A DNA stretch of 64,000 bases from assembly GCA_013146195.2 (NCBI GenBank), contig CM028378.1, forward strand, positions 79,225,808-79,289,807, in the 5' to 3' direction. A program made the translations under genes and the position numbers. This DNA comes from Codonopsis lanceolata. Taxonomy: Eukaryota > Streptophyta > Magnoliopsida > Asterales > Campanulaceae. Shown here in pieces: positions 11,395 to 22,010 of the stretch; position 1 is the first letter of the stretch; the number at the start of each line of letters is the position of its first letter. Under the pieces are notes generated by a model. The model worked only from the letters and a program-made list of their open reading frames with translations. It was not told the DNA's origin and ran no database searches.

Positions 11395-12062
11395 AGTAGA
11401 TTTGTATATATAGTCAATTTAATCTATCTCGCTTTGCTTGCAATCACTTCTCTTTTCATCGCTCTCTAGATCTCTCTCTCTTCTTGCGCTCCTTTTCTCT
11501 CTCAATATTCCCCTAAACTTGATATCAAGTTACTTGACCCCATTTAGAAGAGAATTGTGTATTTGGGTCCTTTGGGAGGCTGACAAATCTCTGGAATGGT
11601 GGTTTTAGCTTGTGAAGAAGCTTGATCTATTATTTTACACTTGCATAGTTATACTCCATCCGTTCCTAAATAACCGTTTTTTGGAACAGACTAGAAAGGA
11701 AAACTAGAAAATTATTTAAAAACATAGGTAGTGGTTTTTTTTGGTTTCCAAAAGATGTCCCTAGGCATGATAGTGTAAGAGTAATCCTCCTAGCCGAGTA
11801 GGACCACTAAATGGCGGTAGAAGCTCTTCCAACAGGTATTTAAACGCAGCTGCGTTTCCATTGGTCTCGAATTCAATACCTTGGTTAAGATAGAATAACT
11901 CTTTAGTAGTTGATATACATACTTGTTGGTGCAGATGTAATAGTTGCTAAAATCAACAAGCACAAAATAATGAAGATGTGCACACAAAGTGGTAAGATAC
12001 TTTATTTACGATTTAAGAAAAAAGGAAATCTGGCGAAATTTACTTTGCGATATGCGAACTAA
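11161..12062. other. AT-rich intergenic DNA with a (TC)n microsatellite
   Basis: A pure TC run covers 11361-11391. A single Stowaway-like end (CTCCATCCGTTCCTAAATAA) occurs near 11654 without a visible partner. No coding signal is seen. Confidence 0.6.
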
Positions 12063-12453
12063 GAGCCTCCACAGTGGAGACTTTTATCCACACTCAATAA
12101 CCATTTTTTGAGTTTTCTTCCGGATCTCTAGCCCACAGCAGACCCTCAATTGAAGCCTCCATCCCAATCGGCCACTAAATGAATCGCAAGCTTTTGCGAT
12201 TCATTTACCGTGAATAGTAACTTAAATATATATATTTTATATCAATTGTGTTGAAAAGTAGGGATAAAAAAATTAAAAAATATGGTGGTAGTTAGGTTTG
12301 TTAGTTGAGATGAGAGAGGTTTGAAGTTTTTAGAGGATTATATAAAGGGTGATTATTGGAGTGAATTATTTTTTAGAATGTTGAAAAAGTGTAAAAGGAA
12401 CAGAAAACGAGGTGGGTAGAGTGTGGTATTGGGTGTTATTGTTGTGGTTGCTC
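12063..12453. mobile_element. Tourist-like (PIF/Harbinger) MITE, 391 bp
   Basis: TAA target duplications flank both sides (12060-12062 and 12454-12456). Terminal inverted repeats read GAGCCTCCACAGTGG at the left and GAGCAACCACAACAA at the right (reverse complement). An internal palindrome TGAATCGCAA..TTGCGATTCA lies at about 12179-12206. The element has no coding capacity. Confidence 0.65.
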
Positions 12454-12554
12454 TAACTAGGTATCCAAAATTCAAGTTCAGTGACCCAAATAGAGGGAAA
12501 AAAAATTGAAGACTATTATAGTTAAATGGCCAAAGTTATAGGGCCTAATTGTTA

Positions 12555-12697
12555 CTCTCACCGTTCCGAGCAGATAGTTCATGTTTGAAAGTCAAACTTT
12601 TAAAAAAAATTATACTTTTATACCTTAATTTTTTAAAGTAGATTTTTTAGATAAAACATCCCAAAAATAGTGAACTATTTGTTCGGAACAAAGGGAG
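12555..12697. mobile_element. Stowaway-like MITE, 143 bp
   Basis: It is flanked by TA on both sides. The ends are CTCTCACCGTTCCGAGCAG and, reverse-complemented, CTCCCTTTGTTCCGAACAA, both running into ATAGTTCA. This is the classic CTCCCTCCGTTCC Stowaway terminus. Related copies lie at 28683, 33133 and 34112. Confidence 0.8.
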
Positions 12698-12870
12698 TAT
12701 TTAATAAGGGGCACACTTAATACAATACCTATAAAAATACAACACTTTTGGTTGTAAAATTACTATAGTACCCTTAGTCATATATTCAAACAATGTATGT
12801 TTTCTAATTTCATTCTTTGTAATTTTGATATTTATTCATGAAAAAAAAAATCTTGAACACCGCCACTGGC

Positions 12871-13050
12871 TAGGGGTGGGCAAACGGGTTCAGGTTTTCG
12901 AATCCCGACTCGATCTGATCGGGTCGGTTATTCCTACAAAAAAATTGGTTAGCAGGTTACCCAAACCCAAAAACTAAAAATGGATCAATTATCGGGTATT
13001 TATTTAATACCCAAAAAACCCGATCGGATACCCGATTTTTTAGGCTGATT
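12871..13050. mobile_element. hAT-type MITE fragment
   Basis: The left end TAGGGGTGGGCAAACGGG and the internal ACCCGA/TCGGGT-rich text are typical of small plant hAT MITEs. I could not find the matching right end, so it is truncated or diverged. Confidence 0.4.
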
Positions 13051-13959
13051 ATTATTTTTAATTTTTATGTTAATTGTTACAACTAAGTCTGCTTGACATA
13101 TTGATATTGGCACTTGTTTTGTGGCAGTTCCCACTTGGCATTTCCCGATTCCCATTATTCCATGAAATTAATTATAAAATTTAAAAAAATAAACCACTAA
13201 ATCAAATAAAAGAACAAACTCTAAAACTTGACATCGGCACTTGTGGCAGACTTGGCAGTTACTCAACCTTCCTTATTAATGTATTTGGACGTGCTTGATT
13301 CCTTCCAAGTCTATTGGTTCATGACAATCCTCTAAACAAATAAATTGAATAATGATTTTCTTAAATAACATTTCTGTTTATATAATAAGTTAAAAGAAAA
13401 AATATGAATCTTACCTTTAATTTAAGTATGAAGTTTATTTTTTTATGATACAAATATAAGAGTAGGGCATAAGCATAATAATAAAAAAAAACTAACTTAA
13501 ATCAACGTAAATGTTCTAATAAACTTTGAAGGACTGTCATATTATATTTTACACATTTTCTAAGTATATCTATGTAAAAGTCAAACTCATCATTCTATCT
13601 GTATATTTTCTAATAATGAATATAATTTTTACTCATCGTTTTGTACTTCTTTATTTTTTTAAATATCTTTTGTCTTGATTTTCTTTATTTACATTCAAAG
13701 TGTTTCAACAGTTTCATATTTTAAAAATTATAAAGATTGTCTAACCCTTTTGTTTTTGCAGTGTCGAACACAACCTGAATTTAAATAAATGTTCATATTT
13801 TGGTCAAGGTAAGGTTTTATTTTATTTGTTATATATTCCAATAAATATTATCATTTTTTATTTCTTTGTATCGTGTACTTTGATAAAAAAAAATAAACTA
13901 ATTAATAATCTAACTCGTGAAAAAAAATTGCACTCTTTTTGAAACAAACAAAGTACGTA
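13051..13959. other. AT-rich DNA, probably the 5' non-coding part of the Helitron
   Basis: No ORF or repeat structure is recognised. One exon-like piece flanked by TTTTTGCAG and GTAAGG occurs at about 13761-13809. The Helitron 5' terminus could not be located. Confidence 0.3.
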
Positions 13960-14356
13960 GACTTGGGAGATCCTTCTTACAGATGTCAATATTGTGAGGC
14001 CAAATTTTGGTTTCAAAAGAGAACGGAAAAGTGATACAAAACATGTTGAAATCCTAAATTCTCCTTGTGTTGCATGCAAGGGAAGGTTCAGCTTGCTCCA
14101 ATGCCCGAACCGTCGACTCTATTCAAAGATTTGTTGTTCGGGAAAACTGAGAAAATCAAGCTTTTTAATGACAACATTCGATCGTACAATATGATGTTTT
14201 CATTTACATCAAAAGGGGTAAAATAGATTATACCATCAATCAAGGAAAGAATCCTTCAGTTTTTAAATTATACGGTCATAACTATCATTTTATTGACAGT
14301 TTGTTACCAACGGAAGGAAAATCTCATAAATTTGCACAACTGTATATTTATGATAC
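13960..14356 (+). pseudogene. Helitron protein, N-terminal fragment
   Basis: Translated pieces in shifting frames give a zinc-finger-like CQYCEAKFWFQ, then NSPCVACKG, then NIRSYNMMFSFTSKGV, NQGKNPSVFKLYGHNYH and FAQLYIYDT. This is the conserved order of plant Helitron helicase-like proteins just before the Helitron_like_N domain. At least two frameshifts (near 14030 and 14085) and one stop (TAG near 14224) are present. The frame stops at the insertion point 14356 and resumes at 15578 with DTEHEVANRMRAI, showing that the two sides were once contiguous. Confidence 0.75.
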
Positions 14357-15577
14357 TGTTGATTCCTATTTTTAGATTTGGTTGAGTCATCCTCTGATTC
14401 TAGTGTACAGTGGCTAAAAGGTCTGCGTACCGATTAGTGTGGCAACTGTCTTAGAATCAATTTTATTTAGAACAGTTTTAGTGTTAGTCTAGGCGCGGTT
14501 TTGCAAAGCTTCTACAGCAGCCTTGAAGGACCAGCAGACTTTGAAGTCTGCTCAATGCCGAACAGTCAAGTTAAGCCAATTTATGATATTATGACACGTG
14601 GACACCTAGTTGATATTTTCGAAAATATCTAGTCATTATGTCTTCAATCAGATTTCACTTTCAAGAAGTCAACTCTGCATGCTGACAACCGTCTGCATCA
14701 AGTTTTCAAAACTCGAAGACCGAAGACATTACCCGCGTTTTGGCTAAGAAGACTTTCCAAGCCGCGAGCACGCAAGTCGAAACATTACTCAATTTGGGAA
14801 TGTCTTCTCTGCACTCTGCATCTCTGATGACTGTGGCTGTTACATCTTCCAAAGCGTCGAATTGCATTCAATGCAATTAAACGTTGGACACAGTTTACCC
14901 TGCATCAATCCAACGGTCAAAAGATCTCTTCCTAGTATTTATTCAAGTCTTGAAGATCTGAAGAATAACTATTGCGCATTTAACTCTCAAGCTTCATCTT
15001 CATCACTCAAGCATTCAAGAGATCAAAGGACAAGCACTAACACTTCACCAAACTTTCTGAAGCTGCAGATCTGCCATCTTAAATTCGTTTTCAGCTTCAT
15101 TTAGTTTGTCTTTAAACTGTTCTTTAATTCTGCACGTGAAGAGAACAATTAATCATTGATTGTCTCTCTCACCTTTATACACTTGGTTAAAAACTCATTT
15201 TGTACACGATCCATTAGAGATCTAAATCATAAACCTAGTGGATAAACAAGTGCACTTTTAAAATCCAAAGCTAACCACTTTGGTAGTGGATGTAGTACTA
15301 TTCACAGTACGAACCACTTCAAATTCTTGTGTGCTGTTCAAACTGTTCTTATCTTTATCTATAACCTTTTGTGCTTAATTGCTTCAGAATCTGAGCTAAG
15401 TTATCAGCATTCTCTCCGGTTCAGATTCTATCTTATTTCCGCTGCCTTAACTCCTCTCTACAAACCTTTCTAAAATCTTTAAGAAGAGTTTACAAAAAAG
15501 TTTTATTAAAAACACAACTAGGCTATTCAACCCCCCCCCCCCTTCTAGCCTAGATTGAGCCTATTTTGGGACCAACA
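14357..15577 (+). mobile_element. Solo LTR, Ty1/copia SIRE/Maximus-like, 1221 bp
   Basis: It begins TGTTGATTCC and ends GGGACCAACA (5-bp inverted ends TGTTG/CAACA). A perfect 5-bp target duplication GATAC lies at 14352-14356 and 15578-15582. A C-rich tract followed by CTTCTAGCCTAGATTGAGCC near the 3' end is typical of SIRE-type LTRs. It sits inside the Helitron coding sequence and no internal domain is left, so it is a product of LTR-LTR recombination. Confidence 0.85.
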
Positions 15578-16007
15578 GATACTGAACATGAAGTAGCAAA
15601 CAGGATGCGTGCTATCGGGTAATTAAATATGGAAATGTTTATTTTTTTCTATACTATTTATGGTTCATTATTTTCTAATTAATTAACTATTGATTTAGAG
15701 ACAAAGTGCTTATACCAAGAATATCATTGTCCCCATCAGATGTAATGTTGTCTTTCAAGTTTCAGAAAAGACAATTTTTATTATAGTAGTATCGTATTCC
15801 ATGACAATTAACAAGAGTCAAGGTCAATCACTTTCGCATGTAGGAATCTTCTTGAAGAAGCCATTGTTCCACCATGGCCAATTGTATGTCGCAGTTTCTA
15901 GGGTAACAAACCGTTCTGCCTTGAAGATATTAATATCCAATGAAGATGGAAAGCCAACAAATAAAACAACAAATGTTGTGTATAAGGAAATTTTTCAAAA
16001 TCTATAA
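15578..16007 (+). pseudogene. Helitron helicase, C-terminal fragment
   Basis: DTEHEVANRMRAI continues the protein cut at 14356. A short AT-rich segment that could be an intron (GTAATT at about 15619 to TTTAG at 15697) follows. Then KVLIPRISLSPSDVMLSFKFQKRQF, MTINKSQGQSL, HGQLYVAVSRVTN and VVYKEIFQNL lead to a TAA ending at 16007. These are the last helicase motifs (V-VI) of PIF1-type Helitron helicases. A stop and frame change near 15785 break the join to MTINKSQ. About a thousand codons of the normal protein are absent between the two parts. Confidence 0.8.
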
Positions 16008-16167
16008 TACTACGAATAAAATGATGTATTTTTTTAATTACTTGTCTCCAACATTACTTTTCTTATTTTTATTCTTTTGATTTTGATTTGTTTCTTCATT
16101 TTGTTTGAATATTATTTAATTAAAAAATATTTTTGTTCGTATGTTTAACGCACGAGTGTAAAACTAG

Positions 16168-17042
16168 TTGAATAAATGAATAACAAAGGTTCCTAATGGG
16201 TTGCTTCAATTCAAACTAGCTGAAGCAGCAGTGATTCAGACCACTTACAACAAGGATTCTACCAAGGTGCTTATCAGAGTTTGGGAAATTCTTCCAAATA
16301 CCAAAGGTTCCTAATAGGTTGCTTATTAAGCTAAAGCTGGTTGAGGAGCTCAACAAGCTCCCCTGTTTTCAAAAAAAAGTATTTCACAAAACGACGCAGC
16401 TTAGGGAGATTAGAAATCAAAACACCGTCGTTTAGGCCCAAACACATCCGACAGGCTTGCAGCCTCCCTATCCACTTCCTGCCACTCCTCTTTCCACGTG
16501 GTGCAATTGTAGTGGATCAAATTTCTTTTTCCACAATTATTTTTCTTGGCCAATTTTCAGCCAAAAAATTTATCTTTTTTTAAATATTTTTTCCTAAATT
16601 AAATTATATATTTTTACCTATAAATAAAGACTTTATTTGTTTCATTTAGATTTCAAAAAAAATTTTTATGATTTTTTCAAGTTTCTAGTCATTTTTCTGT
16701 TAAAATATTAAATTAATGAAGATAAATATGGTAAGGTATGTAAAAATATTGAAATTTGTGCATTGTTGAAAGTATATTTTTGTTGGAGAGTTTAATGACA
16801 TTTTTATAATAAAATGGATAAAAAGGTACTTAAGTTCCCCAAGTTGGGAAGCTTTGTTGTACATCACATGTTAATTAGTTACTCAACAATAACAAGATAT
16901 TGAACAAACTTAAACAACCTAAACAACTTATAGTACTTATAGTACTCAACTTCAGCAATAAACACACACACACACACACACAACAATGTTGAATCAGAAT
17001 CCAACTAACACACACACACAACAACACTACAACAATGTTAAA
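16168..17042. other. Intergenic DNA with a short duplicated segment and CA repeats
   Basis: CAAAGGTTCCTAATGGGTTGCTT at about 16186 recurs as a near copy at about 16303. A CA microsatellite lies at about 16968-16982, with another CA-rich patch at 17010-17020. No gene was recognised. Confidence 0.5.
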
Positions 17043-17045
17043 TTA

Positions 17046-17336
17046 GTGCTTGTTTGGTGGAGCGTTTTGACCAAAACGCTGGTAAAAATCACATCGTTTT
17101 CTCTTTAAAAGTGTTTCAATGTAGCGTTTTAAAACACAACATTTTAAAAATGTGCATCGTTTTAAAACGCTCCAATTTGGAGCGTTTTAAAAATATGTTG
17201 CGTTTATAACTATTTTGTTTATAAAAATAGCGTTTTGAAATAGTTTTCCAAACATGTTTACAAGAAAAAAAATACGTTTTAAAAACATTGTGTTTTAAAA
17301 AAACTACGTTTTCAAAACGCTGCACCAGACGAGACC
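17046..17336. mobile_element. Tourist-like MITE rich in AAAACGCT/AGCGTTTT, 291 bp
   Basis: TTA duplications lie at 17043-17045 and 17337-17339. The ends GTGCTTGTTTGGTGGAGCG and (reverse complement) GGTCTCGTCTGGTGCAGCG match at 19 of 24 positions when extended through GTTTTG. Several direct and inverted copies of AGCGTTTTAAAA fill the interior. No ORF is present. Confidence 0.7.
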
Positions 17337-17759
17337 TTAGAATGCAACTAGTCTATGTTTGCATAATAAAACAACTAGTCCCCAAAACCAAAACCATAAA
17401 GAAAAATTATCCAATCTTGGTCTTTCATTCATTGATTCCTTCATATTAAGCAACTAGTCCAAGTAGTCTGCAAAATAAAGAAAGACTTTTACAAATTAAT
17501 AATTAAATAATCCATGGTAAATTAAAATTAAAATTAAATGACAAGAAAAAAATTAAATGTAAACTTACACATAGAGATGATTGTAATATACTAATGTGGC
17601 TCAATCACACATCAATGATTGTTAATCTATCCCCATTTTTGTTAATTCTACGAAAATTAAAAATATAAGCAATAACCAATAATGAATAATATTGTCTAAA
17701 CTATAAAGTAATGACAAAAAACTAAAAATACAAAATGTTAAATAGTAAATACTTTTGTC
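17337..17759. other. AT-rich DNA next to hAT pseudogene
   Basis: No recognisable feature is seen. It may include the 3' non-coding part of the hAT element read on the minus strand. Confidence 0.4.
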
Positions 17760-18043
17760 AAACAATTCAACTTCGCTCAAATCCTCTTCCAAGCATATAG
17801 GCGTTGAGTTCAAACGAAGCCAATCTTAAGTGCAAATAAGAGCTTGAACTACTTTATTAGGAAGTAAAGAACTCCTAAATGCATCGAGGACACGCCCACC
17901 AGTGCTGAAGGCAGACTTTGAAGTAATTGTGGACACCAGAACCGCCAATATGTCGCGAGCTACCTTGGAGAGAATTGAAATTCTTTAAGAGCTTACTTTC
18001 CACCAATTAGTATATCAAACTTTTCTCAATCATCCTCACACTC

Positions 18044-18605
18044 TGTAATATCCCCAATCCCACATCGGGTAGATGTGAGACTTATGTGTGGTTTATATGG
18101 TGGCCACATACTACTTCTGGGCACTAGCATCATCCATGAACTTTTAAGTCAGCTTGTTGTGGGCCTGATGGCCCAAGGTGTTGCGTGCTCAGTGGGCTAC
18201 ACGTAGCGGACCGGGATTTCGGGCTCGGGGAGTTACAAATAGTATCAGAGCGGGTCCTAACCGAAAATGTGGGAACAAAGTGTTGTACGGGCTAAAGTAT
18301 TACACTGCAGAAGGTGGGAGCCACCTCTTGATCCTCGTACGAGCCACCTCTTGAATCCTATATCACCCGGGGTACGATTCAGCCTTGACGAGGATGTCAA
18401 AGATTTAAATGGGGGAGATTGTAATACCCCCAATCCCACATCGGGTAGATGTGGGACTTATATATGGTTTATATGGTGGCCACACACTACCGCTGGGCAC
18501 TAACATCATCCATGGACTTTTGGGTCTGCTTATGGTGGGTCTGATGACCCAAGGTGCTGCGTGCTCAGTGGGCTACGCGTAGCGGACCAGGCTTGGGGCG
18601 TTACA
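18044..18605 (+). mobile_element. TRIM element, single complete copy, 562 bp
   Basis: LTR 18044-18237 (TGTAATATCCCC ... AGTTACA) is followed after AA by a tRNA-Met-type primer binding site TAGTATCAGAGC (18240-18251). A non-coding interior ends in the polypurine tract AATGGGGGAGAT, and a second LTR occupies 18420-18605 (TGTAATACCCCC ... CGTTACA). The flanks are CACTC (18039-18043) and CACTT (18606-18610), a 5-bp duplication with one change. The total size and absence of coding sequence define a terminal-repeat retrotransposon in miniature. Confidence 0.85.
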
Positions 18606-19790
18606 CACTTCTTCCTCAAATATTTATCCAACTCCGACTTAACAAACTGACTTTTTCCTCCACCCTTGTACTTATTAAATCTATCTACTAAATCTCTATA
18701 TGGCACCGTAAAGTCATCAACAATTTCCTTAGAAAATGATGAAGATGATGAGGTGGCTTCACTTCTTTGAACCGACCCATATCTCACTTTATATTCATCA
18801 AGCAACTCTTGCATTCCACTTTTCACTTTGTGTTTCATGAACATACTATTCTCAGTATGACCATATAATGAGTCAAATAAAAACTCAAGGAATATATATT
18901 TACGAGGCGGGTCAAGAATCACTACAAAATAAAAAAAATCATGTTCATCTTTTCAATTGAACCCTAATATTTGTCAAATTTTTCTTTCGTCCTTATTGAC
19001 ATTTACCTCAATTCAAAGTCATCACTCCCCAACCATCCTTTAAGAAGCATTTTTGCTCCATTAATTTAATTAAAAACTTTGCTGCTTGTGACATATAATG
19101 AGCCAGAAATGTTCAAAGTGACCTTATAGAAATGAGCCAAAAACTTCAACAATAAATTGGCCCTCTCCTAATCATAATATGTCGAAATCTCGTCGTATGG
19201 TTGCTTCGAAAGATCATTTGAAAAACCAAAAATCATCATAAGAGTCAAAAGCTCTTCTAAGGCATGTCGTAGACTCCAACATCAAGTAGGTGGAGTTCCA
19301 CGTAGTAGGAACATCAAGACTTAAACAATTTATTTGTTTCCAACTTTTCAATATCAACGCAGTCTAAAAATCTTTTGTATCTAGCTAGAGAGATTTTAAC
19401 ATACCTAACAGCTCTTCTAATACAAGAGATCGCCACATGTTCATCCTCGTTCTTTAAACCATCTTGCATGATTAGATTGCAATATGCGCAATGCATCTAA
19501 TATGCACATACTTACCACCCAAAACATTTGTATCCCAATTATCAAAAAAATTCAACAAGTACACAATTGCACCATCATTTGAAGAAGCATTGTCAAGTGT
19601 CAACTGTAATTGTGAAAATTTTATCAATGGCCCAATCAAGCACACATTTTCCCACTCCTTTACCTTCCTCACTCTTGTGTCCAAAAAATGGGTATAAGTT
19701 CAAAATTATTTTTGGTAATTCCATTCATCATCAATAAAATGCGTAGTAATAGACATGTAGTTATCTCTTTGAATTGATGTCCATGTGTCA

Positions 19791-21150
19791 TGTAATACCC
19801 CATCCCACATTGGGTAGGTGTGAGAATTGTGTTAGATTTATAAGGTGGTCACACACTACCTCTCGGTACCAACATCATCCATGGACTTTTGGGTCGTCTT
19901 GTGGGGGGCCTAATGACCTAAGGTGTTATGCGCTTAGTGGGCCAGTGTGTGGGCTACACGTAGCAGATTGGGCTCTTGGGCTCGGGGTGTTACAAATGGT
20001 ATCAAAGCGGGTCCCGATTGGAAATGTGGGAACAAAGTGATGTGCGGGCCAAAGTGCTACACTGTAAAAGGTTGGAGCCACCTCTTGATGCATGTATGAG
20101 CCACCTCTTGAATCCTGCATCGCCCGGGGTATGCTTCGGCTTTGACGAGAACGTCAAGGATTTAAGTGGGGGAGATTATAATACTCTATCCCACATCGGG
20201 GTAGGTGTGAGAATTGTGTTAGATTTATAAGGTGGCCACACTACCTCTGGGCACCAACATCATCCATGGACTTTTGGGTCGGCTTGTGGTGGGCCTGATG
20301 ACTCAAGGTACTGCGTGCTTAGTAGGCCAGTGTGTTGGCTACACGTAGCGGACCGTGCTTTTGGGATCGGGACGTTACAAATAGTATCAAAGCGGGTCCC
20401 GACCGAAAATGAGAGAACAAAGTGCTTTGCGGGCCAAAGTGCTACACTGCAGAAGGTGAGAGCCACCTTTTAATCCATGTACGAGTCACTTCATGAATCA
20501 TGCATCGCCCGGGGTATGATTGGGCCTTGACGAGGATGTCAAGGATTTAAGTGGGGGAGATTGTAATATCCCATCCTACATAAGGTAGGTGTGGGAATTG
20601 TGTTCGATTTATAAGGTGGTCATACACTACCTCTGGGCACCAACTTCATCCATGGACTTTTTGGTCGGCTTGTGGTGAGCGTGATGACCCAAGGTGTTAT
20701 GTGCTTAGTGGGTCAGTGTGGGGCTACATGTAGCGGACCGGGATCTCGGGCTCGGGGAGTTACAAATGGTATCAGAGCGAGTCCCGGTCGAAAATGTGGG
20801 CACAAAGTGTTGTGCGGGCCAAAGTGCTACACCACAAAAAGTGGGAGCCACCTCTTGATCCCCGTACAAGCCACCACTTGAATCCTGCATCCCTCGGGGT
20901 ATGATTCCGCCTTGATGAGAACGTAAAAGATTTAAGTGGGGGAGATTGTAATACCCTAACCCATATCAGGTATGTGTGAGAATTGTGTTCGATTTATAAG
21001 GTGGCCACACATTACCTCTGGACACCAACATCATCCATGGACTTTTGGGTCAGCTTGTGGTGGGCTTGATGACCCAAGGTGCTACGTGCTTAGTGGACCA
21101 GTGTGCTGGCTACACGTAGCGGACCAGACTTTTGGGCTCGGGGCCTTACA
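19791..21150 (+). mobile_element. Tandem TRIM array: four LTRs, three interiors
   Basis: LTRs lie at 19791-19994, 20177-20379, 20562-20764 and 20947-21150. Each begins TGTAAT (TATAAT in the second) and ends TTACA. Each of the three interiors starts AA plus a Met-type primer site (TGGTATCAAAGC at 19997, TAGTATCAAAGC at 20382, TGGTATCAGAGC at 20767) and ends with a GTGGGGGAGAT polypurine tract. The period is about 385 bp. The array sits in the hAT transposase gene between codons for QRVCI and DTWTSIQ. The flanks TGTCA and TGTTT do not form a clean duplication. Confidence 0.85.
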
Positions 21151-21418
21151 TGTTTGATGCAAACTCTTTGAGAGTGGTTCTTAATAAAATTCTCCAACTT
21201 TCTTTTTTCATCCATACACAAATTATAGATGTCTCTAGTTATGGTCCTTCGTAATGGAATCATAAGCATGAGACATAAAATTGACATTAAAAACTTAAAG
21301 CTCTTGTTCTCAACAGTTTTAAGCTCATCAACAACCAACCAATAACTCATTGCCTATCTTGATTTAGTTTGATCAAATCTCCACGAAACCATTGGTGATT
21401 CCTTCTCACCCACCTGAG

Positions 21419-21538
21419 GTTGAACAACACAGTGTTGTTCGACCAACTATGACCGAACAGTATAAAATTTTTGAAAAAAATTAATTTTGGTAATATTTGG
21501 TGTGGGCCAGTTGAACAACACAATGTTGTTCGGCCAAC
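21419..21538. repeat. Two 29-bp palindromic blocks, 91 bp apart
   Basis: GTTGAACAACACAGTGTTG (continuing to 21447) and GTTGAACAACACAATGTTG (21510-21538) are near-perfect palindromes that differ at two bases. Each is followed within a few bases by GCCGAACA/ACCGAACA. They could be the ends of a lost small element. Confidence 0.5.
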
Positions 21539-21652
21539 CAAAGCCGAACATTCAAAATCATTTTTTTTTTTTTGTTATTTTACTATTGTGATTTTGGGAA
21601 GATTGAGAAATCATTTTTTATTATTTTCGAAATCATTTATTTTTTTGTTACA

Positions 21653-22010
21653 GGAAAAGGGGTAGGAAGGAGCAATAATAGTGATAGATGTGGAGGGATG
21701 GAGAGAGAAGGGAGGCGGTAAGAGGGAGATAGTGGGGGGAGGGGGGAGGAGAGGGGAGGAAGAATAGTGTGAGATGGGAAGGGAGGTAGAGAGATGGAGA
21801 ACGGTGAGGCAGTGGGGGTGGTGGGTGGGTGGGAGGGAGGAAGAAGAAAGGGAGGAGAGGGAAGAAGGGAGAGGGAGAACAGTGAGTCGAGGGTGGTGCT
21901 GGGTTGGAAGAAGAAGAAGGGGGGGAGGGGGAATGTTTCACAAAGAGGGATGGAAGGAGGGAAGAGGGGGTATGGTTAGAAGAAGTAAGGGTAAGATAGG
22001 AAGTTAACAT
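21653..22010 (+). repeat. Polypurine (GGA/GGGA-rich) tract with G-quadruplex motifs
   Basis: About 350 bp are almost entirely A and G on the plus strand. Runs such as GTGGGTGGGTGGGAGGGAGG (around 21821-21840) and GGGGGGAGGGGGGAGG (21734-21749) fit G-quadruplex or triplex formation. The long reading frames here are low-complexity and not convincing genes. Confidence 0.75.

Larger units (their letters stand above)
13960..16167 (+). mobile_element. Helitron remnant interrupted by a solo LTR
   Basis: The coding remnant of a Helitron Rep-helicase protein is present on both sides of a 1221-bp insertion. The 3' end reads AACGCACGAGTGTAAAACTAG followed by T, matching the CTRR-T terminus of Helitrons (CTAG at 16164-16167). 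The hairpin before it is weak. The centre of the gene (Rep domain and most helicase motifs) is missing, so this copy is non-autonomous. Confidence 0.7.
17760..21350 (-). pseudogene. hAT transposase (ricesleeper/BED-ZnF type), split by two TRIM insertions
   Basis: Minus-strand coding pieces keep family order. 21350-21151 gives RRTITRDIYNLCMDEKRKLENFIKNHSQRVCI. 19790-18606 starts with DTWTSIQ and continues through LTLDNASSNDGAI, VLGGKYVHIRCIAH, RRAVRYVKISLARYKRFLDC, SLDVPTTWNSTYLML, VILDPPRKYIFLEFLF and the linker KSELDKYLRKKC. 18043-17760 gives the hATC dimerisation motif LSKVARDILAVLVSTITSKSAFSTGGRVLDAFRSSL. The gaps between pieces are TRIM insertions. The N-terminal BED zinc finger is missing, and several stops and one frameshift lie within the pieces. 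The enzyme would cut and paste hAT elements. Confidence 0.85.

Noticed and set aside
11654..11780. Complete Stowaway MITE beginning CTCCATCCGTTCC
   Set aside because: No matching right end or TA duplication could be found.
18044..21150. CRISPR-like or satellite interpretation of the 385-bp repeats
   Set aside because: Units have LTR ends, tRNA-Met primer sites and polypurine tracts, so they are TRIMs. This is plant DNA with no CRISPR context.
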